Of a stretch of 64,000 bases of DNA, positions 34,035 through 43,864 are shown in pieces. Source of the stretch: Salipiger aestuarii (GTDB lineage Bacteria; Pseudomonadota; Alphaproteobacteria; Rhodobacterales; Rhodobacteraceae); NCBI RefSeq assembly GCF_003259905.1, contig NZ_QLMG01000004.1, positions 62,001 through 126,000 on the forward strand, read 5' to 3'. How positions within the stretch are numbered: position 1 is the first letter of the stretch; each line of letters opens with the position of its first letter. Both the position numbers and the translations under genes were made by a program. The notes under the pieces are model-generated. The model did no database searches. It was not told the DNA's origin and saw only the letters and a program-made list of their open reading frames with translations.

Positions 34035-34990
34035 TCCTCCTTCAGGGGTCGGTTCAGTAATCGGGTGATGGCATCGCCGACCGATACGGTGCCGCCCGAC
34101 ACCTCGGCGACGCTGCGGCAGATCGGCAGGTCCAGTCCCAGCCGGGCGGCCAGCCGGGTGACGGCTTCGGCGGTTTTCACGCCCTCGACGGTAAGCGACG
34201 CATCGAACGTCGTGCCGCGCCCCAGCGCAAGGCCAAAGCGGTAGTTGCGTGACAGATCCGAAGTGCAGGTCAGCGACAGATCGCCCAGCCCCGACAGCCC
34301 CGCCAGCGTATTGGCGCGTGCGCCAAGCGTGGTGGCAAGGCGGGACATTTCGGCAAAGCCGCGCGTCATCAGCGCGGCGCGGGCGCTGTCACCAAGGCCG
34401 ATGCCGATGCAGGCACCGCAGGCGATGGCGATGACGTTCTTGAGCGCGCCGCCAAGTTCGGCCCCGATGGCGTCGGTGGACCGGTAAAGGCGCAGCGTCG
34501 GGGTCGACAGATCGCGCTGCAACCGCCACCCGGCATCCGCATCGGCGCAGGCCAGCGTCAGCGCCGTGGGCAGGCCGCGCGCGATGTCATCGGCAAAGCT
34601 GGGGCCGGTCAGGATCGCCGCAATCGCCTGCGGTTTGGCGCGGGCGATGACGCCGGTGGGGCCGGTCAGGTCGGTCACGTCGATCCCCTTGCAGCAGGCC
34701 ACAACCCGCTGGCCCGTCAGCGGCGATGCGACCTGGGACAGCACCGCGTGCAGCGATTGCATCGGCGTGGCAAGCAGCAGGGTCTCGGCACGCGCCACCC
34801 GCGCGATGTCGGTCGATGCGGTGATGGTGTCGGGCAGGGTTGCGCCGGGCAGGCGGGGCGCGCGGTGGGTGTGGTTGATCGCGGCGACGGTTTCGGGATC
34901 GCGCGCCCACAGCGCGACAGGGGTGCCATGGCGCGCCAAGGCGATCGCCAGCGCGGTGCCAAAGGCCCCTGCGCCAAGCACGCCGATCAT
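34031..34990 (-). CDS. gpsA: NAD(P)-dependent glycerol-3-phosphate dehydrogenase
   Basis: A 319-residue cytoplasmic enzyme that reduces dihydroxyacetone phosphate to sn-glycerol-3-phosphate for phospholipid synthesis. The N-terminal [19 protein letters not shown] is the dinucleotide-binding site; VACCKGIDV and the catalytic Lys of [13 protein letters not shown] are present. Length is normal. It overlaps tsaD and yciI by 4 nt each. Confidence 0.96.
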   Translation of the reverse strand: MIGVLGAGAFGTALAIALARHGTPVALWARDPETVAAINHTHRAPRLPGATLPDTITASTDIARVARAETLLLATPMQSLHAVLSQVASPLTGQRVVACCKGIDVTDLTGPTGVIARAKPQAIAAILTGPSFADDIARGLPTALTLACADADAGWRLQRDLSTPTLRLYRSTDAIGAELGGALKNVIAIACGACIGIGLGDSARAALMTRGFAEMSRLATTLGARANTLAGLSGLGDLSLTCTSDLSRNYRFGLALGRGTTFDASLTVEGVKTAEAVTRLAARLGLDLPICRSVAEVSGGTVSVGDAITRLLNRPLKEE

Positions 34991-36066
34991 GACTTGGGGC
35001 CCTTTTTCCCCGACCCCAGCAGCGGAGCGGCGTCGCGGTCCAGGGGCCAGCGGGGCCGGGCCGCAAGGGTCATGTCAGACCGTTCGCCGGCGGCGAAAAG
35101 CTCGGCCCCGGCATAGGCGATCATCGCCGCATTGTCGGTGCACAGCTTCAGCGGGGGGGCGGTGAACACGACCCCGGCCTCGTCGCTGATCGCCTGCAAG
35201 GCGCCGCGGATCGCGGTGTTGGCGGCGACGCCTCCGGCAATGGCGATGGCGGGGGCGGCGGGGGAGTCGGCAAGATACAGAGCCAGCGCGCGGCGGGTTT
35301 TTTCGGCCAGTACATCCCGGACAGCGGCCTGGAACCCGGCGCACAGGTCGGCGCGGTCCCGGGCATATAGCCCGCCTTGATCTGTCACGATCTGATCGCG
35401 CATCCGCAGCAAGGCGGTCTTCAGCCCCGAAAAGCTCAGGTCACAGCCGCTGCGGTCCAGCAGCGGACGGGGAAAGCGGAACCGCGCCTCGTCGCCATCC
35501 AGTGCTGCGTCCTGCACCGACGGCCCGCCGGGCTGGGGCAGGCCCAGCAGGCGGGCGGTCTTGTCGAATGCCTCGCCCGGCGCGTCGTCGATGGTGCCGC
35601 CAAGGCGGGTGAAATCCTGCGCGCCGCGCACGATCAGGAACTGGCAATGCCCGCCCGACACCAGCAGCATCAGGTAGGGAAACGCCAGCCCGTCGGTCAG
35701 GCGGGGCGTCAGCGCGTGGCCGGCAAGGTGGTTCACCCCGATCAGCGGTTTGTTCAGCCCCGCCGCCAGCCCCTTGGCCATCATCACGCCCGACAGCACG
35801 CCGCCGATCAGCCCCGGACCCGCCGTCACCGCGATTGCGTCCAGATCGGACAGGTGGACACCTGCCTCGGCAATCGCCTGTTCCACCGCCAGATCCAGCT
35901 TTTCCGCATGGGCGCGGGCAGCGATTTCCGGCACGATGCCCCCGAAGGCGGCGTGCAGTTCGGCCTGCCCCATCACCACCGACGACAGGATATGCCGCCC
36001 GCGCAGCACCGCCGCGGCGGTGTCATCGCAGCTGCTTTCCAGCCCAAGGATCAGCGGGTCGGTCAT
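34987..36066 (-). CDS. tsaD: tRNA threonylcarbamoyltransferase TsaD
   Basis: A 359-residue ASKHA-fold protein that transfers the threonylcarbamoyl group to A37 of tRNA. It begins [15 protein letters not shown], carries [19 protein letters not shown] and [10 protein letters not shown], the metal-binding histidines, and [14 protein letters not shown] used ATG 36066; a GTG two codons upstream is in frame. It heads the tsaD-gpsA-yciI-EVE operon and is divergent from hemD. TsaE, another member of the pathway, is encoded at 20203-20691. Confidence 0.96.
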   Translation of the reverse strand: MTDPLILGLESSCDDTAAAVLRGRHILSSVVMGQAELHAAFGGIVPEIAARAHAEKLDLAVEQAIAEAGVHLSDLDAIAVTAGPGLIGGVLSGVMMAKGLAAGLNKPLIGVNHLAGHALTPRLTDGLAFPYLMLLVSGGHCQFLIVRGAQDFTRLGGTIDDAPGEAFDKTARLLGLPQPGGPSVQDAALDGDEARFRFPRPLLDRSGCDLSFSGLKTALLRMRDQIVTDQGGLYARDRADLCAGFQAAVRDVLAEKTRRALALYLADSPAAPAIAIAGGVAANTAIRGALQAISDEAGVVFTAPPLKLCTDNAAMIAYAGAELFAAGERSDMTLAARPRWPLDRDAAPLLGSGKKGPKS

Positions 36067-36138
36067 CGGCACATCCGTTGCAAAGCCATGACCATCCAGC
36101 TACCACCTGCGCACCAGCGCCACAATGCCAAGGCCGCC

Positions 36139-36885
36139 ATGCCACAGCCCATCCTGTTGCTGACCCGCCCGGACCCCGCCTCGCGCCGCTTTTTGGGCGG
36201 TATCGAACAGCGGCTGCACGGCTTTTCCACCATCGTCAGCCCGGTGATCGCCATCCAACCGCGTGGGCCGCTGCCAGAGACGGGCGATGCGGTGGGGGCA
36301 GTTTTCACCTCGGCCAACGGGGTGCGGGCGTGGCAGGCGCTGGGCGGCGCGCCGCTGCCGCTGTGTTATACGGTGGGGGATGCGACGGCGCAGGCGGCCC
36401 GCGCGGCAGGTTTTGCGCCGCAAAGCGCGCAGGGCGACGCCGACGCGCTGGTGGCGATGATCGCGGCCGATGCGCCGCAGGGCCGGCTGATCCATCTGCG
36501 CGGCGCGCATGCGCGGGGCGATGTCGCGGCGCGTCTTGCGCAACGGGGCCTGCGCGCGACCGAGGCGGTGATCTACGACCAGCCGACGCAGGAATTGAGC
36601 GCCCGGGCCCAGCAGGCGCTTGGCGGCAACTCTCCGGTGATTCTTCCGCTTTTCTCCGTGCGCAGCGCGGCCCAGTTTGCCCGGACGGCGCAGATCGGGC
36701 CGCGCCGCGCGCCGCTCATCGTCGCAGCGATCAGCGCCGAGGTGGCCGAAGCACTGGGCGCGCTCTATGTGAATAGGCTGGAAATACCGGCGCGGCCTGA
36801 TGCGGAACATATGCAGGATGCCGTGATTGGGTTACTGAAAGACCTGGGGGCGCTTGTGAAGCGTCACAAGTCTGTGAAAGATTAG
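36139..36885 (+). CDS. hemD: uroporphyrinogen-III synthase
   Basis: A 248-residue enzyme that closes and inverts ring D of hydroxymethylbilane. The family is poorly conserved, but PILLLTRPDPASRRF at the start, VFTSANGVRAW, YTVGDATAQAARAAGF and LIHLRGAHARGDVAARL are recognisable. ATG 36139 follows AAGG at good spacing. The gene is divergent from tsaD and followed by mic60 and hemY, the standard alphaproteobacterial order; hemC is not in the neighbourhood. Confidence 0.9.
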   Translation: MPQPILLLTRPDPASRRFLGGIEQRLHGFSTIVSPVIAIQPRGPLPETGDAVGAVFTSANGVRAWQALGGAPLPLCYTVGDATAQAARAAGFAPQSAQGDADALVAMIAADAPQGRLIHLRGAHARGDVAARLAQRGLRATEAVIYDQPTQELSARAQQALGGNSPVILPLFSVRSAAQFARTAQIGPRRAPLIVAAISAEVAEALGALYVNRLEIPARPDAEHMQDAVIGLLKDLGALVKRHKSVKD

Positions 36886-36946
36886 GCGGGCACGCGCCTT
36901 ATCGTGCCGTGAACCAGGATTTTGCGAGAACTTGAAAGGGTGGAGC

Positions 36947-38368
36947 GTGGCCGACGAGAAGAAACCGGTAGACGGGATCGAGGACGACGCCGGGAACGGC
37001 GCCGAAACAGTGGCGTCGTCAACGCCGGACTCCGGGGCGCCCTTTGACGAGACCGTTTCAGGTCCGGACGCGGCAGACAGCGTTGCCGGCGGTGATGACA
37101 CCGTGACCGGCCCCTCCGTGACCGAAACCCCGGCGGCAACGCCCGAAGAAAACACCGACATCCACTCCCCCGCCGAGGCCACGCTGCTGCGCGAAGACAG
37201 CCTGCGGCCCGGCGACGACGCCTTGTCGGACGAAACCGGCGCAGATCCGGACGACGGGTCGACCATCGACGCAAGCTCGCCCTCTGCCATCGACGGCACC
37301 GTGGCCGCAGATCCGGCGTCCGCAACCCCGGCGATGGCGGCCGCAGCCTCGCCTCAGGTCATCGAAAAGACCGTGGTCGAGAAAAAGGGCGGCTTTGTCC
37401 CGATGCTGCTGGGCGGGGTGATCGCGGCGGCGCTGGGCTATGGCGCGGCGGCGTACCAGGGCGGCACCTGGCCCTTTGACACGGCCCCCAACCCGTTCGA
37501 GGATGAAACCCGTAGCGCACTGGCCGAGCAGGCCGACCGTATCGACGCGCTTGCCGCCGAGGTACAGACCGCCACGGATACGGCCAACGGCATCGACCTG
37601 TCGGCGCTCGAATCTTCGGTCGCGGATCTTCAGACCCAGATCGACACGGCCACCGGCTCTTTCGACGATCTGTCGGGGCGGCTGGATGAATTCGCAACCC
37701 GTCTGGACGAAATCGCGACGCGCCCGCTGGAACAGATCTCGCCCGATGCGGTGGCCGCCTTCGAACGCGAACTGGAAACGCTGCGCGATGCCGCTACCCA
37801 GCAGGCGAGCGAAGTCGAAAAGATGACGCAGCAGGCGCTTGATGCCGAAGCCAACGCGCAGCAGCTTGCCACCCGGTCCAAGGCGCGCGCTGCACTGGCC
37901 GACGTGATGGCGGCGCTGGCGGCAGGCGAGCCTTATGCCGAGCCGCTGCAAACCGTCGAGGCCAACGGCGTCGCCGCCCCTGCGCCGCTGGCGTCCCATG
38001 CCGATGACGGCGTGCCGTCGCTTGCCGAGCTGACCGAAGAATATCCCCCGCTTGCCCGCGAGGCGCTGGTCATCGCGCGCCGGGGCGAAACCGAAGGCTC
38101 CAGCGGCGCGGCCCGTTTCACCACCTTCCTCGAAAACCAGCTGGGGGTGCGGTCGGTCACGCCGCGCGACGGGAACGGGGCCGATGCCATCCTGTCGCGG
38201 GCCGAAGCGGCGCTGAAAGACGGCGCGCTCGACACGGCGCTGTCCGAGTTGTCCGCCCTGCCGGAACAGGCGCGCGCGCCGCTCTCGGACTGGATGGCCC
38301 GGGCGAAAACACGCGCCGACGCGCTCGCGGCAGCCGATGGGCTCGCCCAGGAACTGAACAAGGAATAA
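36947..38368 (+). CDS. Mic60/mitofilin-like inner membrane protein (COG4223)
   Basis: A 473-residue protein from GTG 36947. Residues 1-145 are acidic, Ala/Thr/Pro-rich and probably disordered in the cytoplasm. One transmembrane helix (about 148-170, MLLGGVIAAALGYGAAAY) follows, then a long coiled coil (about 185-300, rich in LAEQADRIDALAAEV-type heptads) and a C-terminal mitofilin domain with a LGVRSVTPRDGNG segment. The alphaproteobacterial Mic60 is related to the mitochondrial cristae protein and shapes intracytoplasmic membranes in purple bacteria. Its place between hemD and hemY is the conserved one for this family. Confidence 0.88.
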   Translation: MADEKKPVDGIEDDAGNGAETVASSTPDSGAPFDETVSGPDAADSVAGGDDTVTGPSVTETPAATPEENTDIHSPAEATLLREDSLRPGDDALSDETGADPDDGSTIDASSPSAIDGTVAADPASATPAMAAAASPQVIEKTVVEKKGGFVPMLLGGVIAAALGYGAAAYQGGTWPFDTAPNPFEDETRSALAEQADRIDALAAEVQTATDTANGIDLSALESSVADLQTQIDTATGSFDDLSGRLDEFATRLDEIATRPLEQISPDAVAAFERELETLRDAATQQASEVEKMTQQALDAEANAQQLATRSKARAALADVMAALAAGEPYAEPLQTVEANGVAAPAPLASHADDGVPSLAELTEEYPPLAREALVIARRGETEGSSGAARFTTFLENQLGVRSVTPRDGNGADAILSRAEAALKDGALDTALSELSALPEQARAPLSDWMARAKTRADALAAADGLAQELNKE

Positions 38369-38378
38369 GGGTCGCAAC

Positions 38379-39920
38379 ATGCTCTGGTCACTTCTGAAGA
38401 TCGTCATCTTCGTCGCCATCGTCGCGGCCCTGACCCTTGGCGCCGGGTATGTGATGGAGGCCAACGGCGGCATCCAGATCACCGCCGCCGGGTACGAGGT
38501 CAACCTTGGCCCACTGCAATCGGTGATCGCCGTCGTCGTGCTGGTCGTCGGGCTGTTCGTGCTGTTCAAGCTTGTCGGGCTGACGATCGCCGTGCTGAAA
38601 TTCATCAACGGCGACGACACCGCGCTGTCGCGCTATTTCGACCGCAACCGCGAGCGTAAGGGCTATCACGCGCTGTCGGAGGGTCTGCTGGCGCTGTCGT
38701 CTGGCGAGGGCAAGCTGGCGATGGCCAAGGCGCAAAAGGCCGACCGCTATCTTCACAACCCCGCGCTTACCAATCTGCTGACCGCGCAGGCCGCCGAGAT
38801 GTCGGGCGACACCCGCAAGGCCGAGGAAACCTACAAAAAGCTGATCCAGAACGACGATACCCGGTTCGCGGGCATTCGCGGGATGATGAAGTTGAAGCTC
38901 GCCCAGGGCGACGAAGACACCGCGCTTGCGCTGGCCGAACGCGCCTTTGCGATCAAGCCCCGGCATCGTGAAATTCAGGACATGCTTCTGGAACTTCAGG
39001 TGAAAAACCACGACTGGAAAGGTGCCCGCAAAACCCTGTCTGCCGAGCTCAAGCACGGCAACCTGCCGCGGGATGTCTACAAGCGACGCGATGCGGTGCT
39101 GGCGCTGTCAGAGGCCAAGGATATCTTTGCCGACGACAAGCCGATCGAGGCGCGCGAGGCGGCAATCGCCTCGGCCAAGGGTTCGCCCGACCTGATTCCC
39201 GGCGCCTGCATGGCGGCGCGGGCCTACATTGCGCGTGGGGAAAACAAAAAGGCCGAGCGTATCCTGAAAAAGGCCTGGGCCGTGCAGCCGCATCCCGATC
39301 TGGCCGCGACCTTTGCGGAAATCGCCCCCGACGAGACCCCGGGCGAGCGGGTGAAACGGTTCAAGGCGCTTACCGGGCTGCGCACATCCCATCGCGAAAC
39401 CAAGCTGTTGCGCGCCGAACTGGCGCTCGCCGCCGAGGATTTTCCCGAAGCGCGGCGCGCCGTGGGCAACCTTGCCGATACCGATGCGGATGCACGCGTG
39501 CTGACGGTGATGGCGGCCATCGCCAAGGGCGAAGGTGCGCCGGAAACCGAAGTGCGCGGCTGGCTGACCAAGGCGCTTGTGGCGCCGCGCGGCCCGGCCT
39601 GGGTCTGCGACCAGTGTCACCATCTGCATTCCGAATGGGTGCCGATCTGTGACAATTGCAACGGCTTTGATACCCTTAGCTGGACCACCCCGCCGCAGAC
39701 CGGCGGGGCACCGGCGGGGGCCGAAATGCTGCCGCTGATCGTCGGGACCGACCCGGCGCCCGCGCCGGCCACCGATGCCGTGCCCGAGGTGCTGGCGCCG
39801 AACCCGCCTACGCCGCAGGGCGCGTCGGCTGCCGATGACGCCAGGCCCGCGGTCGAGGATGCCGAGGTGGTAACCGACCCCGGCACGCCCGACCCGGACA
39901 AGAAGGACAGCGCAGCCTGA
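38379..39920 (+). CDS. HemY-like TPR membrane protein with zinc ribbon
   Basis: A 513-residue protein with two N-terminal helices (about 5-25 and 48-68; HemY_N domain), then TPR-like helical repeats to about residue 390. A zinc ribbon CDQCHHLHSEWVPICDNC follows, then a disordered Pro/Ala-rich tail. Despite the name it is not the Bacillus HemY oxidase; its role in tetrapyrrole metabolism is unproven. The zinc ribbon near the C-terminus is a feature of the alphaproteobacterial form and is absent from the gammaproteobacterial protein as I know it. It starts 10 nt after mic60. Confidence 0.88.
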   Translation: MLWSLLKIVIFVAIVAALTLGAGYVMEANGGIQITAAGYEVNLGPLQSVIAVVVLVVGLFVLFKLVGLTIAVLKFINGDDTALSRYFDRNRERKGYHALSEGLLALSSGEGKLAMAKAQKADRYLHNPALTNLLTAQAAEMSGDTRKAEETYKKLIQNDDTRFAGIRGMMKLKLAQGDEDTALALAERAFAIKPRHREIQDMLLELQVKNHDWKGARKTLSAELKHGNLPRDVYKRRDAVLALSEAKDIFADDKPIEAREAAIASAKGSPDLIPGACMAARAYIARGENKKAERILKKAWAVQPHPDLAATFAEIAPDETPGERVKRFKALTGLRTSHRETKLLRAELALAAEDFPEARRAVGNLADTDADARVLTVMAAIAKGEGAPETEVRGWLTKALVAPRGPAWVCDQCHHLHSEWVPICDNCNGFDTLSWTTPPQTGGAPAGAEMLPLIVGTDPAPAPATDAVPEVLAPNPPTPQGASAADDARPAVEDAEVVTDPGTPDPDKKDSAA

Positions 39921-39929
39921 CCCTTTGGA

Positions 39930-39961
39930 CCGGGCGGCCCCGGTGATCCGGGGCCGCCCGG
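39930..39961 (+). terminator. strong GC hairpin after hemY
   Basis: A perfect 14-bp stem (CCGGGCGGCCCCGG with its complement) closes a TGAT loop 9 nt after the hemY stop. There is no T-run, so release may need Rho. It separates the hemD-mic60-hemY unit from the hup locus. Confidence 0.65.
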
Positions 39962-40037
39962 CGCCTGCGTGGGGCTTGCGTGGCGCGTGCGCAGCCGACG
40001 ATTGCACAGACCGGCGCGCAGGCGGTAGGATTGGGCC

Positions 40038-41375
40038 ATGACCGATGCCGCCCCGCCAGATCACGCCCCCGCCGCAGACGTTTCCGGCGTCGACGACGAA
40101 GTGTGGCGGTCGGTTCTGAAAGCGGTCGATCAGACCTATTCAGAGCTTGTTGCCCATCAGGAACAGCTGGAACGCCGCAACGACGAGCTTGTCGCCGCCA
40201 AGACGCTGATCGAATCGCTGTTGCAGTCGGTCAGCGATATTCTGATGGTGATCGACCATGACGGCGCGGTGATCGAAGCCAGCGCCTCGCTCGTCGATCT
40301 GGTGCCGGGTCCGGTGGTCGGGCTGCCCGCATCGCAGGTGTTCGAGTCCGAAGGCGCGGCGCGTCTGAGCGCCGCGCTGACCGGCCTGCGGCTGGGCCAG
40401 CCGACCGCGCAGTTCGAAGCGTCGATCCCGGCGCCGGGCGGCGCGCAGCCCTTTGACATTGCCCTGTCGCCCCGGCTGGATTCGCGCAACCGGGTCAGCG
40501 GCGCCGTGCTGACCGGGCGTCCGCTTGGCGAGCTGCGCCGTGCCTACGCCAAGCTGGAACTGTCGCACGAGCAGCTCAAGCAGGCGCAGGGACAGATCGT
40601 GCGCAACGAAAAGCTGGCCTCGCTGGGGCGGCTGCTTGCCGGGGTCGCGCACGAGCTGAACAATCCGATCAGCTTTGTCTATGCTTCGGTCCATGCGCTG
40701 GAAAAATACGTCGGCCAGTTCGAGACCTATTTCGAAAAGGTCCAGCAGGGCGCGTCGCGCGACGATCTTGTCCGTCTGCGGTCCGAGCTGAAACTGGAAC
40801 GCGCGCTGACCAATCTTGGCACCGCGATCCACGGCGCGCGCGAAGGATCCGAGCGGGTGCGCGATATCGTCGCCGATCTGCGCCGGCTTGCATCGGACGG
40901 GCGGGGCGAGGCGATGGCTTTCGATCTTGCCGAAACCGCGCGGGTTTCGGCGCTGTGGGTCGAGCGCGGGTCGAAATCCGACGTGGTCGTGGATTTTTCC
41001 GGGTTGGACAGCCTGCGCGTGCGCGGGGTTCCGGGGCATGTGCAGCAAATCGTCATGAACCTTGTGCAGAACGCGATCGACGCGGTGGCGGACAGCCCCG
41101 CGCCGCGGGTGTGCATCGCCCTGCAGCACCACGATGGCATGGCGCGGATGATCGTGTCCGACACCGGGCCGGGGGTGCCGGCAGACCAGCGCGCGGCGAT
41201 TTTCGATCCGTTCTACACCACGAAACCGGTGGGCAAGGGCACCGGGCTGGGGCTTTCCATCTCGGCAAAGATCGCGGATGAACATGGCGGGCAGCTGATC
41301 CTGTTGCCCGACGGGCCGGGCGCGCGCTTTGCGCTCGACCTGCCGCTGGTGCAAGCCGAAGGAGACCGGGAATGA
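40038..41375 (+). CDS. hupT: H2-signalling histidine kinase HupT
   Basis: A 445-residue soluble kinase. Residues 20-60 form a coiled coil, 62-160 a PAS domain (SVSDILMVIDHDGAVIEAS), and the C-terminal half a kinase core with His205 in AGVAHELNNPISF, N box QIVMNLVQNAIDAV and G boxes SDTGPG and GKGTGLGLSI. No transmembrane helix is present. In R. capsulatus HupT phosphorylates HupR when H2 is absent and is held by HupUV through its PAS domain when H2 is present. Its stop overlaps the hupU start, so kinase and sensor are made together. Confidence 0.95.
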   Translation: MTDAAPPDHAPAADVSGVDDEVWRSVLKAVDQTYSELVAHQEQLERRNDELVAAKTLIESLLQSVSDILMVIDHDGAVIEASASLVDLVPGPVVGLPASQVFESEGAARLSAALTGLRLGQPTAQFEASIPAPGGAQPFDIALSPRLDSRNRVSGAVLTGRPLGELRRAYAKLELSHEQLKQAQGQIVRNEKLASLGRLLAGVAHELNNPISFVYASVHALEKYVGQFETYFEKVQQGASRDDLVRLRSELKLERALTNLGTAIHGAREGSERVRDIVADLRRLASDGRGEAMAFDLAETARVSALWVERGSKSDVVVDFSGLDSLRVRGVPGHVQQIVMNLVQNAIDAVADSPAPRVCIALQHHDGMARMIVSDTGPGVPADQRAAIFDPFYTTKPVGKGTGLGLSISAKIADEHGGQLILLPDGPGARFALDLPLVQAEGDRE

Positions 41376-42361
41376 ACGTGCTCTGGCTGCAATCCGCGGG
41401 ATGCGGGGGCTGTACCATGTCGCTGCTGTGCGCCGAAGCGCCCAACGTCTTTGACACGTTGGGCGATGGCGGGGTGTCGTTCCTGTGGCATCCGTCGTTT
41501 TCCGAAGCCACGGGCGCCGAGGTGCTGGCGCTGCTTGGCGCGCTGGAAAGCGGGGAAATCCCGCTGGACGCGCTGTGTTTCGAAGGCTCGGTCGCGACGG
41601 GCCCCAGGGGCAGCGGGCGCTATCACATGCTGGCGGGCAGCGGGCGGGCGATGCTGGACTGGGTCCGTGCCCTGGCGCCGCGCGCGCGCCATGTGGTCGC
41701 CGTAGGCACCTGCGCGGCCTATGGCGGCGTGACCGCTGCGGGGGGCAATCCGACCGGCGCGATGGGGCTGCAATGGGATGGCCGGCAAAAGGGCGGCGTG
41801 CTGGAGGGCGGGTTCGTGTCGCGCGCCGGCCTTCCGGTGATCAATGTCGCAGGATGTCCGACCCATCCGGGCTGGGTGACCGAAACCCTGCTGATGCTGG
41901 CGGACGGAACGCTGGGCGCGCAGGATCTGGACGGCTACGGGCGCCCGCGCTTTTATGCGGACCACCTTGTGCACCATGGCTGTTCCAAGAACGAATACTA
42001 TGAATACAAGGCTTCGGCGCGCGCCCTGTGCGAAATCGGCTGCATGATGGAGCATCTTGGCTGTGTCGGCACCCAGGCGGTGGGCGATTGCAACACGCGG
42101 CCCTGGAACGGGCAGGGGTCCTGTACCTCGGGGAACTATCCCTGCATCGCCTGCACCGCGCCGGAATTCGAAGAGCCGGGCCATGCCTTCACCCAGACGC
42201 CGACCATCGCGGGCATCCCGGTGGGGTTGCCGTCGGACATGCCCAAGGCGTGGTTCATGGCGCTGGCGTCGCTGTCCAAGGCCGCAACGCCCAAACGCAT
42301 CGACGTCAACGCCCATTCGGATCGTGTGCGCATCGCGCCCGCGCCAAGGGGTCAGCGATGA
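41372..42361 (+). CDS. hupU: regulatory [NiFe] hydrogenase small subunit
   Basis: The 329-residue iron-sulfur subunit of the H2 sensor. It lacks the Tat signal seen in HupS and starts directly at NVLWLQSAGCGGCTMSLL, so the sensor is cytoplasmic. The proximal-cluster cysteines are C11 and C14 in CGGC, plus GTCAAYGG and NVAGCPTHPG; the distal and medial cluster cysteines lie in HHGCSKNEYYEY...GDCNTRPWNGQGSC. It has the ordinary CxxC pattern rather than the extra cysteines of HupS. It overlaps hupT and hupV by 4 nt each. Confidence 0.96.
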   Translation: MNVLWLQSAGCGGCTMSLLCAEAPNVFDTLGDGGVSFLWHPSFSEATGAEVLALLGALESGEIPLDALCFEGSVATGPRGSGRYHMLAGSGRAMLDWVRALAPRARHVVAVGTCAAYGGVTAAGGNPTGAMGLQWDGRQKGGVLEGGFVSRAGLPVINVAGCPTHPGWVTETLLMLADGTLGAQDLDGYGRPRFYADHLVHHGCSKNEYYEYKASARALCEIGCMMEHLGCVGTQAVGDCNTRPWNGQGSCTSGNYPCIACTAPEFEEPGHAFTQTPTIAGIPVGLPSDMPKAWFMALASLSKAATPKRIDVNAHSDRVRIAPAPRGQR

Positions 42362-43785
42362 CGCGCAAACTGCTGGTCGGCCCGTTCAACCGGGTCGAGG
42401 GCGACCTGGAAATCCAGCTGACCGTCGAGGATGGCCGCGTCAGCGCCGCGCGGGCCAATTCGCCGCTGTTCCGCGGGTTCGAGATGATGCTTCAGGGCAA
42501 GCCGCCCAGCGATGCGCTGACGCTGACCCCCAGGATCTGCGGCATCTGTTCGGTCAGCCAGTCCAAGGCGGCGGCGCTGGCGCTTGGGGATGCCCTGGGC
42601 GCGTGGATGTTGCCCCAGGGGGCGCTGGCGGCGGCGATCCTGCACGGGGTCGAAAACCTGTGCGACCACCTGACCCATTTCGCGCTGTTCTTCATGCCCG
42701 ATTTCGCGCGGCCGGTGTATGCCGGGCGGGGTTGGCACGACCGCGCGGTGTCGCGGTTCACTGCAACGCGGGGCGCGGCCCTGCGGCCCATCGTCGAGGC
42801 GCGCGCGCAACTGTTTCACATCGTCGGGCTGCTGGGGGGCAAGTGGCCCCACACGCTGGCGATCCAGCCGACAGGGGTAACGCGTGCGCCCGATGCGCGC
42901 GATCGCATCCGCATCCAGACCACGCTGCGCGCCGCGCGCAGGGTGATCGAGCGCGAACTGTTCGGCGCTGCCGCCGAGCCGTTCGCCGCGCTGCAAACCG
43001 TTGCGGCGCTGGAAAGCTGGCCGGGGGGGGATGCGGCGCTGTTCAACGAGATTTCGGCGGATCTGCGGCTGGACACGCTTGGCGTTGGCCCACGGCGCTA
43101 CCTGTCCTGCGGCGCCTATCCGCTGGACAGCGGGCGCGTGACCGCGTCGGGCGTCTGGGAAAACGGGGCCGTCAGCGCATTCGATCCGGCGGCGGTGCAA
43201 GAGGATCTCAGCCATGCCTGGATGCTGGGCGATGCCGCGCATCCCGCGCAGGGGGCCACCGTGCCCGACGAGGACATGGCCGGCCCGGCCTATTCCTGGT
43301 GCAAGGCCCCGCGTCTGGCCGGACGCACGGTCGAGGTCGGCGCGCTGGCGCGGCAGGCGGTCGACGGGCATCCGTTGGCGGTGGCGCTTGCGTCCGAGGG
43401 ATCGGTCCGGGCGCGGATCGGCGGGCGCTTGCTCGAGGTGGCGCGGCTGCTGACCTGGCTGGACCGCTGGGCGGCGGCGCTGGAACCGTCGGCGCGGTTC
43501 ATGGGCGATGCGCCCGCAACGGCGGACGGCGCTGGCGCGGGGCTGGTCGAGGCCGCGCGCGGCACGCTGGGGCATTGGCTGCGCATCGAACGGGGCGTGA
43601 TCGCCAGCTATCAGATCGTGGCGCCGACCACCTGGAATTTCTCGCCCCGCGATGCGGGCGGTGTGCCCGGCCCGGTCGAGGCGGCGCTGGTCGGCTGCCC
43701 GGTGGGCGATGCCGAAAGCACGCCCGTCGCGGTGCAGCACGTTGTAAGGAGTTTCGATCCATGCATGGTCTGCACGGTGCATTGA
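42358..43785 (+). CDS. hupV: regulatory [NiFe] hydrogenase large subunit
   Basis: The 475-residue NiFe-site subunit of the H2 sensor. The nickel-binding motifs are RICGICS near the N-terminus and DPCMVCTVH at the very end. The protein stops at that last His, so there is no C-terminal peptide to cleave and no endopeptidase is needed, as in other HoxC/HupV sensors. The start ATG overlaps the hupU stop (ATGA); the longer in-frame extension upstream lies inside hupU and is not real. HupUV binds H2 and switches HupT activity. Confidence 0.96.
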   Translation: MTRKLLVGPFNRVEGDLEIQLTVEDGRVSAARANSPLFRGFEMMLQGKPPSDALTLTPRICGICSVSQSKAAALALGDALGAWMLPQGALAAAILHGVENLCDHLTHFALFFMPDFARPVYAGRGWHDRAVSRFTATRGAALRPIVEARAQLFHIVGLLGGKWPHTLAIQPTGVTRAPDARDRIRIQTTLRAARRVIERELFGAAAEPFAALQTVAALESWPGGDAALFNEISADLRLDTLGVGPRRYLSCGAYPLDSGRVTASGVWENGAVSAFDPAAVQEDLSHAWMLGDAAHPAQGATVPDEDMAGPAYSWCKAPRLAGRTVEVGALARQAVDGHPLAVALASEGSVRARIGGRLLEVARLLTWLDRWAAALEPSARFMGDAPATADGAGAGLVEAARGTLGHWLRIERGVIASYQIVAPTTWNFSPRDAGGVPGPVEAALVGCPVGDAESTPVAVQHVVRSFDPCMVCTVH

Positions 43786-43809
43786 GGCCGCCCTCGACGC
43801 GGGTGCTGC

Positions 43810-43837
43810 CCCCGCGCGCCGGCGCAGCGCGCCGGGG
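43810..43837 (+). other. GC hairpin between hupV and hypF
   Basis: GCGCGC/GCGCGC around CGGCGCA is extended by CCCC/GGGG with a one-base bulge. It lies in the 79-nt hupV-hypF gap without a T-run. It could be an mRNA processing or stability element that sets the ratio of sensor to maturation protein. Confidence 0.45.
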
Positions 43838-43864
43838 CCTGTTCAGCCGGAAAAAGACGCGGAC

